DNA of 64,000 bases from assembly GCA_045595165.1 (NCBI GenBank), contig JAZNZY010000022.1, forward strand, positions 1 through 64,000, in the 5' to 3' direction. Below are positions 6,919-13,277 of the stretch, piece after piece; position 1 is the stretch's first letter; the number at the start of each line of letters is the position of its first letter. The translations under genes were made by a program, and so were the position numbers. The notes below the pieces were generated by a model. It made no database searches. It was given only the letters and a program-made list of their open reading frames with translations, and was not told where the DNA came from. Source of the stretch: SFLA01 sp045595165 (GTDB taxonomy: Bacteria > Bacillota > Clostridia > Oscillospirales > CAG-382).

Positions 6919-8184
6919 GTGTTTATAGATAAAGTCGATATTTACGTAAAGGCAGGTAACGGAGGCCACGGCTGTGTTTCCTTCCGCCGTGAAAAATACG
7001 TTGCCAAGGGCGGTCCCGACGGCGGCGACGGCGGCAAGGGCGGGGACGTTATATTCGTGGTTGACGAAGGCGCAAATACCCTGCTTGCCTTTAAAAACAA
7101 GAGAAAATATATTGCCGAAAACGGCAAAGACGGGCAGAACAAAAAGTTTTTCGGTGCTTCCGGCGCAGATCTTTACATTCCCGTTCCCAGAGGCACGGTT
7201 ATCCGCGATAAAGATACCGGCAGAATTATTAAGGATATGTCGGATGATCAGCCTTTTGTATTTTTGAAGGGCGGCAAGGGCGGATGGGGAAACACCCATT
7301 TTGCCACCGCAACCAGACAGGTTCCCCATTTTGCCAAAAGCGGCATAACGGGTGGGGAAGCCAACCTGACTCTTGAATTAAAAACCATTGCCGATGTGGG
7401 CTTGGCAGGATATCCCAACGTAGGTAAATCTACTTTCCTTTCCGTGGTATCCGCAGCTCGTCCCAAGATCGCAAATTATCATTTCACCACGCTTCAGCCT
7501 AACCTGGGCGTTGTGGATAATCACGGGGATACCTTTGTTATTGCCGATATCCCCGGACTTATAGAAGGCGCAGGCGAGGGCAGAGGTCTGGGGCACGACT
7601 TTTTGCGCCATATCGACCGTTGCCGTCTTATACTTCATATTTTTGATATATCTGCCTCCGAGCGTGAAGACCCGCTGGAGGATATAAAGCGTATAAACAG
7701 CGAGCTGGAGATATTCTCTCCCGAGCTTGCAACCCGTCCTCAGATCCTCGCCGCAAACAAGTGCGACGTAGGCTATGACGAGGAAATCCTTGAGAGGATA
7801 AAGGAGTACGCCGAAGAAAACGGCTACTCTCTGTATCTTATTTCCGCAGCTACCCGTGAAGGTGTAAAGGATCTGCTTAACGGTATCAGCGCCGCCTTGC
7901 GTGAGCTTCCTCCCATAAAGGTTTACGAAGCGGACGAAATGCCTGAGGAGATCGCGCCCGAGGGAAGACACACCGAGGTTACCAGGGACGGCGACGTTTT
8001 CGTGGTTACCGGCGAGTGGCTTAAAAAGGTTTGCGGAAGCGTTAATTTTGATGATTACGAATCTCTCGCATACTTCCAGCGCGTGCTTCGCAACGGCGGA
8101 GTTATAGATGCATTGGAAAAAGCAGGCGTGCAAGAGGGAGATACCGTGGATATTTACGGTATCGAATTCGATTTCGTGTATTAA
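6919..8184 (+). CDS. obg: GTPase Obg (CgtA)
   Basis: The 421-residue protein begins VFIDKVDIYVKAGNGGHGC, the glycine-rich Obg fold (1-157), followed by the G domain with P-loop GYPNVGKST (164-172), DIPGLIEGA switch II and NKCD specificity motif, and a C-terminal OCT domain (about 345-421) ending in GIEFDF. It acts in 50S assembly and stress or sporulation signalling. The start is GTG at 6919: it follows an AGAGGTGA box and matches the conserved N-terminus; a 17-codon longer frame runs into the terminator. The gene overlaps the convergent S1-domain gene by 4 bp with no terminator between them. Confidence 0.96.
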   Translation: MFIDKVDIYVKAGNGGHGCVSFRREKYVAKGGPDGGDGGKGGDVIFVVDEGANTLLAFKNKRKYIAENGKDGQNKKFFGASGADLYIPVPRGTVIRDKDTGRIIKDMSDDQPFVFLKGGKGGWGNTHFATATRQVPHFAKSGITGGEANLTLELKTIADVGLAGYPNVGKSTFLSVVSAARPKIANYHFTTLQPNLGVVDNHGDTFVIADIPGLIEGAGEGRGLGHDFLRHIDRCRLILHIFDISASEREDPLEDIKRINSELEIFSPELATRPQILAANKCDVGYDEEILERIKEYAEENGYSLYLISAATREGVKDLLNGISAALRELPPIKVYEADEMPEEIAPEGRHTEVTRDGDVFVVTGEWLKKVCGSVNFDDYESLAYFQRVLRNGGVIDALEKAGVQEGDTVDIYGIEFDFVY

Positions 8185-9107
8185 AAAACAGTTTCTATCA
8201 GTTTTTCGCAGCATAAGGGCGAGTATACCCATTTGTCTATATGGCAGATATCGGGATATTCATAGCGGCTTTCGCTTTTGGATTGCTCTCCCACGTCTAC
8301 TATCACCAGCTTTATCTTCATTCTTTCGGGAATTATACTTTTTATGTATACTGCGGCGTACATTCCGGGGCATACGTTCTCACGGTATTCCGCAAGCCCC
8401 GCCAGATTTGGAGTAAGCTCAACGAAAACACCGTAATTTTCAACACTTCTTATAATTCCTGCGGCAGTTTGGCCTACGGAAAAGCTGCGGGCGTTTTCTT
8501 CCCACGTTCCCAACAGCTCCTTGTGGGTAATTGAAACGTATCCGTTTTCGTCTATCCCGCTTCGTACCACAGCTTTTATGCGCTGTCCTATACGAAATCT
8601 GTCCGAAGGATGGGATATTCGGGATACGGACATACAATCGATAGACATAAGAGATATTATCCCGCAGCCGATATCCACAAACCCGCCGTAGCTTTCAAAA
8701 TGAGTCATTCTTGCGTTTATAATATCACCGGGGGTAAGCTTTTCCACGTATTCCGCCATACATTCCTCCTGCGCCAAGCGACGCGAGAGCATAACGCGGA
8801 ATTTGCCATCGGACAGGGGAAGCATATGGGTTACCTTGAAGCACACGGGCTTTCCCACGCGGGACAAAACGGCAATATCTTTTATCTTTCCGCATTTGGA
8901 ATAACCGCATTCACTTTTGGGAATTATACCCGTGCAAAAGCCCAGATCAACGTAAAGGTCCATATTTTCATCGCACAGCACGCATCTTGCTTCAAGTATT
9001 ATTTCATCGTTAAATGCGCGTGCGAGAGTTTCATAGTTTTTAAGTAATGCAAGGTTACGGGGTGTATTCAACAGCATACCCTCGGGCAAATATTCATTTC
9101 GCTTCAT
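8181..9107 (-). CDS. Protein with S1 RNA-binding repeats
   Basis: This 308-residue cytosolic protein has three S1-like (OB-fold) repeats. The second (about 124-200) contains GDIINARMTHFESYGGFVDIG and the third (about 210-275) contains GQTAAGIIRSVENYGVFVEL; the first (about 36-100) is more divergent. The pattern resembles the short S1-related proteins of Clostridia rather than full six-domain ribosomal protein S1. An RNA-binding or translation-related role follows from the family; the exact target is unknown. It is divergent from prfA (76 bp apart) and its 3' end overlaps that of obg by 4 bp. Confidence 0.8.
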   Translation of the reverse strand: MKRNEYLPEGMLLNTPRNLALLKNYETLARAFNDEIILEARCVLCDENMDLYVDLGFCTGIIPKSECGYSKCGKIKDIAVLSRVGKPVCFKVTHMLPLSDGKFRVMLSRRLAQEECMAEYVEKLTPGDIINARMTHFESYGGFVDIGCGIISLMSIDCMSVSRISHPSDRFRIGQRIKAVVRSGIDENGYVSITHKELLGTWEENARSFSVGQTAAGIIRSVENYGVFVELTPNLAGLAEYRENVCPGMYAAVYIKSIIPERMKIKLVIVDVGEQSKSESRYEYPDICHIDKWVYSPLCCEKLIETVF

Positions 9108-9183
9108 TTTTCGTTAAATTCCTTTCGGTTTTTATATTTACATTTTATGAAGCGGAAAATACATATATTCGGAGGAAAATAAA

Positions 9184-10248
9184 TTGATTGAAAAGCTTAA
9201 GGATATAGAGCGTAAATTTAACGAGATCGAAGAAAAGCTTTCCGATCCCGAAATAATCTCCAATATGGAGGAATATAAAAAATATACCAAGGAATACAAA
9301 AATCTTTCTCCCGTGGTAGAAAAATACCGTGAATACGTTTCCTACGTAAGGGACAAAGAGGATGGGGAAGAAGTCCTTGCCGAAGGCGACGAGGATATGC
9401 GTGAGCTGGCGGAGGAACAGATAAAGACCGCCAAGGAGCAAATGGACATTTGCTTTGAGGAACTGCGCATACTTCTGCTTCCCAAGGATCCCAACGATGA
9501 TAAAAACGTTATTATCGAGATCCGCGGCGGCGCAGGCGGTGACGAGGCGGCGCTTTTTGCGGGCAATCTTTACCGTATGTATAATATGTATGCGGAGCAG
9601 GCAGGCTTTAAATGCGAGCTTCTTTACGCAAACGAAACCGAGCTCGGCGGTATGAAGGAGGTTTCCTTTACCGTAAGCGGCGAGGGGGCGTATTCCAGAT
9701 TTAAGTTTGAATCCGGTGTTCACCGCGTTCAGCGTGTGCCGGATACAGAGTCTCAGGGCAGAATTCAGACCTCCACCGCAACAGTAGCCGTGCTTCCCGA
9801 AGTAGAGGAATGTGATTTTGAGCTTAATATGGACGAGCTTGAAATTACCACCCACCGTTCTGCAGGCGCAGGCGGACAGCACGTTAACAAAACGGAAAGT
9901 GCCATCCGTATAATCCACAAGCCTACGGGCACGGTAGTTGACTGCCAGGACGAAAGAAGCCAGGGCAAGAACAAGGAAAAGGCTTTGAAGGTAATGAAGA
10001 GCCGTCTTGCGGATATGGAAAAACGCAAGAGAGATTCCGCCCTTGCGTCCGAAAGAAGAAGTCAGGTAGGTACGGGCGACCGAAGCGAGCGTATCCGAAC
10101 CTATAACTTCCCTCAGGGCAGAGTTACCGACCACCGTATCGGTCTTACCCTTTATTCTCTCGAAAACTTTATGAACGGCAGAATAGACGAAATGATAGAT
10201 GCCCTCATAACCGCAGACAGAGCGGAAAAATTAAAAGCAGAAATATAA
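9184..10248 (+). CDS. prfA: Peptide chain release factor 1
   Basis: The 354-residue protein has the GGQ motif (230-232) in RSAGAGGQHVNKTESA that catalyses peptidyl-tRNA hydrolysis, and the RF1 anticodon-like tripeptide Pro-Asp-Thr (186-188) in RVQRVPDTESQGR, the P-x-T form that reads UAA and UAG. The start is TTG at 9184, preceded by GGAGGA at 9171-9176. No prmC gene, whose product would methylate the GGQ glutamine, is adjacent. Three bases after the stop comes a copy of the UGCG-loop hairpin, then the terminator at 10296. Confidence 0.97.
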   Translation: MIEKLKDIERKFNEIEEKLSDPEIISNMEEYKKYTKEYKNLSPVVEKYREYVSYVRDKEDGEEVLAEGDEDMRELAEEQIKTAKEQMDICFEELRILLLPKDPNDDKNVIIEIRGGAGGDEAALFAGNLYRMYNMYAEQAGFKCELLYANETELGGMKEVSFTVSGEGAYSRFKFESGVHRVQRVPDTESQGRIQTSTATVAVLPEVEECDFELNMDELEITTHRSAGAGGQHVNKTESAIRIIHKPTGTVVDCQDERSQGKNKEKALKVMKSRLADMEKRKRDSALASERRSQVGTGDRSERIRTYNFPQGRVTDHRIGLTLYSLENFMNGRIDEMIDALITADRAEKLKAEI

Positions 10249-10251
10249 GAA

Positions 10252-10287
10252 TCACCCCAAGAAAACTGCGACTTCTTGGGGACCCCG
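10252..10287 (+). repeat. UGCG-loop hairpin repeat in the prfA 3' UTR
   Basis: In the prfA transcript sense the element reads ATCACCCCAAGAA, loop AACTGCGAC, TTCTTGGGG, then ACCCCGA. Nine base pairs form (CCCCAAGAA/TTCTTGGGG). It begins 3 nt after the prfA stop and ends just before the terminator. Its stem differs in sequence from the other copies but pairing is kept. Confidence 0.8.
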
Positions 10288-10295
10288 ACAAAAAC

Positions 10296-10323
10296 ACGGA
10301 GAGCATTTACGCTCTCCGTTTTG
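10296..10323. terminator. Bidirectional terminator between prfA and the DUF975 gene
   Basis: ACGGAGAGC pairs with GCTCTCCGT around ATTTAC, with T-rich sequence on the plus side and A-rich sequence on the other, so it can serve both convergent genes. Confidence 0.85.
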
Positions 10324-10326
10324 TAA

Positions 10327-11049
10327 TTATTCGGTTATTTCTTCGGGAATTTCTTGTTCCTTTGCGGGGACCAATTCTCTGTAAAAGCTTGCCAAAGCGG
10401 CGTTCTGATAAGGTGTAAGCCAAATGGAGCCGACTCCCAGAGAGAGTATCGTAAGCAATATCCAGCCGATAAAGCTGAACTGCAGGCAGAAGAGCCGCCA
10501 GCGGTTGCCGTACATCATTTCCTTTGACATCTTCAGCGCTTCTTTTCCGGAAACGGACGGGTTATCCGCAAGGATAAATGGCACCATTGCGTAGTTATAT
10601 GCAACGATTATTCCGGGAACGATAAACAGCATATATCCGATACTTTCAAACAGAAAACGAAGCAAATATGCAATGATTATGGATTTTGCCTTGCGGAATT
10701 GGGAAAACAGGTTTTTAAACGCAGGCTCATCGTCATCTATAAGCTTAAGATTAAACGAGCAATATCCCGCCTGAATTATGCTGGAAAACATTCCGTATAT
10801 GCTTCCTATCACGTAAGCAATAGCAAATACAACGGCAAAAAACAAAAGGGCAATTAATATTATTTTTATGATCGATTCGTTGCTTCCCCACGTTATTTCT
10901 CCGCTTCCTGAGTCTGACGACACAGGAAAAGAAAAACTGAAGCTTGTTCCGCCCATTATGGCGGTAGCAACGAGTCCTGCCGCTATGGCGAGTCCCCATC
11001 TTCCGGTTAAAGCATCCCGTGCGATCTGTCTGTGTTCGCGTGCAGTCAT
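10327..11049 (-). CDS. DUF975 family membrane protein
   Basis: This 240-residue integral membrane protein begins MTAREHRQIARDALTGRW, the conserved amphipathic start of DUF975 proteins, followed by about five hydrophobic segments (near 20-38, 60-90, 125-150, 155-170 and 195-215) and a charged C-terminus. The family has no established biochemical role. The start at 11049 was chosen because AAGGAGA lies 9 bp upstream; an ATG four codons earlier would touch that box. A TTGACA-17-TACAAT promoter lies upstream. Confidence 0.85.
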   Translation of the reverse strand: MTAREHRQIARDALTGRWGLAIAAGLVATAIMGGTSFSFSFPVSSDSGSGEITWGSNESIIKIILIALLFFAVVFAIAYVIGSIYGMFSSIIQAGYCSFNLKLIDDDEPAFKNLFSQFRKAKSIIIAYLLRFLFESIGYMLFIVPGIIVAYNYAMVPFILADNPSVSGKEALKMSKEMMYGNRWRLFCLQFSFIGWILLTILSLGVGSIWLTPYQNAALASFYRELVPAKEQEIPEEITE

Positions 11050-11076
11050 TGTATTCATCTCCTTTTTGTTACTTAT

Positions 11077-11105
11077 ATTGTAATACGTTTTGCTTACAAT
11101 GTCAA
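11077..11105 (-). promoter_or_regulatory. Promoter of the DUF975 gene
   Basis: On the minus strand TTGACA (11100-11105) and TACAAT (11077-11082) are separated by 17 bp, about 28 bp upstream of the start codon. Confidence 0.8.
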
Positions 11106-11117
11106 GAAAAATAAATG

Positions 11118-11146
11118 TTGAATATAAGTGTATATTGTGGTATACT
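11118..11146 (+). promoter_or_regulatory. Promoter of the metallophosphoesterase gene
   Basis: TTGAAT (11118-11123) and TATACT (11141-11146) have a 17-bp spacer, 30 bp upstream of the start. It sits back to back with the DUF975 promoter. Confidence 0.75.
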
Positions 11147-11175
11147 TTCCGTATCAAAAAAAGGTAATTATAGGT

Positions 11176-12381
11176 ATGAAAAGAAGTTTGACTTGTATTT
11201 TATGTGTTTTTGCGCTGTTACTAAGTGTTTTTTCTTGCTTTTCAGAGTTTCCCGTTTATGCGGAGCAGGAAGACAGCATCGTAGTAATCGCCGCCAGCGA
11301 TTTCCAGGGCGAAACCGATGAAGAAAGCGCCAATACACTGCGCGCTTTGCTTAATTCCGTTAAAGCAGGCGGATACGAAAACCCCTTCGGTTTTCTCTTC
11401 GGGGGAGATTACGATCTTCAGCACGAGGATAAGACCGAGAAAATAACTCTTTTAAAAAATACGGTTTCCGAAGTATATCCCGCCATTTCCGAGGATAATA
11501 TGGTGCTCGTTCAGGGTAATCACGATCCTGCTTCTTCCGTAGGCTTAAGTCCCTCGGGCAATAACGATACCGAGCATTACGGCGTATACGTTTTGCATGA
11601 AGACGAGTATATGTACAGCAACAACAGTCTGCCTACCATAAAAGAAACTGCTCAGAAATTGGACGAATATTTGATCGAAAAGGCAAATGCAGGCTATACT
11701 GCACCCGTATTCGTGATATCCCACCTTCCTTTGCATTACTCAGTCAGAACCAAAAACGTAGGCGATGCCCAGTATGCCAAGCGAATTTTTGACGTGCTCA
11801 ACAAACACGGCGAAAGCGGACTTAATATTATATTCCTGTACGGTCACAACCATTCCGACCATTACGATGATTATCTGGGCGGATGTGCGGTCTATCTCCA
11901 AAAGGGGGACAGAATATATATAAGCAAGGAAGGCAAGGCTTTAAAACAGCCCGATGAATACGTTCTTAATTTTACATATCTCAATGCAGGATACGTGGGA
12001 AGCGTTTACTGCCTCGGCGATACGCCTACTATGACCGTGTTCGAGATAAATGGTGATGTGGTTAAAATAGAGCGTTACAGTATGCAGGGCAAGCATCTCC
12101 TCAAAGCCAAAGGCTCCTGGTCCGCAGAATTTGCAGACAACGCCGAAACCTACGGAACGGATAATGAGTATCTTGATTTAAGCTATACTTCTCCCATGTA
12201 TGCGGGTAATATAGCTACAGACGAGAACGTGTCCGAAGAAAGTATCGATATTTCCGATATAAGCTCAGGCAAAAGCGCACCTCAAGATGGCGGCAATGCG
12301 TGGATATGGATATCCGTGTCCGCAGCAGGTGCAGTATTGCTTGCAGTTATCGTTACAGTTATCGTGAAAAGAAAAAAGTAA
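11176..12381 (+). CDS. Membrane-anchored calcineurin-like metallophosphoesterase
   Basis: The 401-residue protein has a signal peptide (about 1-30), an extracellular metallophosphoesterase domain and a C-terminal anchor (WIWISVSAAGAVLLAVIV then a basic tail). Family metal-site blocks are visible: GGDYD, VQGNHDP, ISHLPLH and YGHNHSDH. The first block, usually D-x-H, reads SDFQG here, so the first-site histidine is replaced by Gln. A phosphohydrolase acting on an external phosphoester is the likely role; the substrate is unknown. The start at 11176 gives a proper signal peptide; a longer frame does not. Confidence 0.8.
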   Translation: MKRSLTCILCVFALLLSVFSCFSEFPVYAEQEDSIVVIAASDFQGETDEESANTLRALLNSVKAGGYENPFGFLFGGDYDLQHEDKTEKITLLKNTVSEVYPAISEDNMVLVQGNHDPASSVGLSPSGNNDTEHYGVYVLHEDEYMYSNNSLPTIKETAQKLDEYLIEKANAGYTAPVFVISHLPLHYSVRTKNVGDAQYAKRIFDVLNKHGESGLNIIFLYGHNHSDHYDDYLGGCAVYLQKGDRIYISKEGKALKQPDEYVLNFTYLNAGYVGSVYCLGDTPTMTVFEINGDVVKIERYSMQGKHLLKAKGSWSAEFADNAETYGTDNEYLDLSYTSPMYAGNIATDENVSEESIDISDISSGKSAPQDGGNAWIWISVSAAGAVLLAVIVTVIVKRKK

Positions 12382-12390
12382 AATGAAAAA

Positions 12391-12417
12391 ACAGCCGTTT
12401 TAACGGCTGTTTTTTTG
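12391..12417. terminator. Bidirectional terminator between two surface-protein genes
   Basis: ACAGCCGTT pairs with AACGGCTGT, with T7 on the plus side and T6 on the minus side. It can end both the phosphoesterase transcript and the convergent discoidin-like transcript. Confidence 0.88.
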
Positions 12418-12420
12418 TTG

Positions 12421-12501
12421 TCGGGGTCCCCGAGAAGCCGCAAGGCTTCTTGGGGTGATTGTCGGGGTCCCCGAGAAGCCGCAGGGCTTCTTGGGGTGAT
12501 T
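12421..12501 (-). repeat. Two tandem UGCG-loop hairpin repeats in a 3' UTR
   Basis: Two copies with a 41-bp period lie between the stop of the discoidin-like gene and the terminator. In its transcript sense each reads TCACCCC-A-AGAAGCC, loop CTGC or TTGC, GGCTTCT-C-GGGG, then ACCCCGA. The two differ only in the loop. The first begins 8 nt after the stop codon. Confidence 0.85.
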
Positions 12502-12509
12502 ATGTGCAA

Positions 12510-13262
12510 TTATTTATTTTTCTTTACTCTGTAGATTATTGCTGCAATAAGTGCCGCAACAGATACCGCAACTCCCGTAATGTATATCCAATCGGTATTC
12601 ATCGGTGTTTTGTCGGGCTTTTGTGTGCTTTGAGGCTGTGAAGCTTCGTTGCCTGCCTCGGTTTTTTCGCTTTCGTCGGGCTTTTCGGTATTGCTGATAT
12701 CGCCTGCGAAAGCCTGAATTTCGTCAATGAATATCCAGTTTGTCTTGTGCTCGAAGTGATAGGTTATGTATCTTATCTCCGCGTTTACTTCCGCAATCGC
12801 CTTAACAACCTCACCGTCAACAGGTGTGACCACTTCGTATTCCGCGCCGATGGGATCAGACCAATTCTCGCCGTCGGCAGATACGGTTACGTAAACGTGA
12901 TTGGGAAGTGATATACCTGCGGAATTCAGATTACTGCAGGAAACGGTTGCGTTAACGATAGAATAAACCTCGCCGAGATCAAGTACAACGGTGGAGATCT
13001 TGTTGTTGGCGGCGGTATATTCGGAGGTAACGTTAAGTGCTACGAACTCGATATCCGAATAATCCGCAGACTGGGCAAAAACTCCGTTGGTAAGAGAATC
13101 ACCGTTTTCGTCGGGATAATAGGTTTTTCCGTCGGCATCGGTATAAATGCCGTTTACAGTGTAGGATGCTCCCAAGGCTACGTTTTCTGTTTCTGCGGAA
13201 ACGCTTAATGCAAAGAGAGATACAAGCAAAAGAGCAATGCTTACAGATAAAAGCTTTTTCAT
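12510..13262 (-). CDS. Membrane-anchored protein with discoidin-like domain
   Basis: The 250-residue protein has a signal peptide (about 1-23), one beta-sandwich domain resembling F5/8 type C (discoidin) carbohydrate-binding folds (about 25-190), a Ser/Glu/Pro-rich stalk (about 193-222), and a C-terminal transmembrane helix followed by basic residues. Its D-E-N-G-D-S-L-T-N-G-V segment matches D-E-Y-G-K-S-L-T-D-G-V in the discoidin-like domain of the large phosphodiester glycosidase at 40695, so the two domains are paralogous. It starts 15 bp after the glucosaminidase gene and is probably co-transcribed with it. A glycan-binding role is inferred. Confidence 0.72.
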   Translation of the reverse strand: MKKLLSVSIALLLVSLFALSVSAETENVALGASYTVNGIYTDADGKTYYPDENGDSLTNGVFAQSADYSDIEFVALNVTSEYTAANNKISTVVLDLGEVYSIVNATVSCSNLNSAGISLPNHVYVTVSADGENWSDPIGAEYEVVTPVDGEVVKAIAEVNAEIRYITYHFEHKTNWIFIDEIQAFAGDISNTEKPDESEKTEAGNEASQPQSTQKPDKTPMNTDWIYITGVAVSVAALIAAIIYRVKKNK

Positions 13263-13277
13263 ATTTCGTTCTCCTTT

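Noticed and set aside
9739..9747. Unusual stop-codon recognition because RF1 has Pro-Asp-Thr
   Set aside because: The P-x-T middle residue varies among ordinary RF1 proteins, and stop codon use in the window is normal.
9145..10134. A 329-codon minus-strand frame
   Set aside because: It is antisense to prfA.
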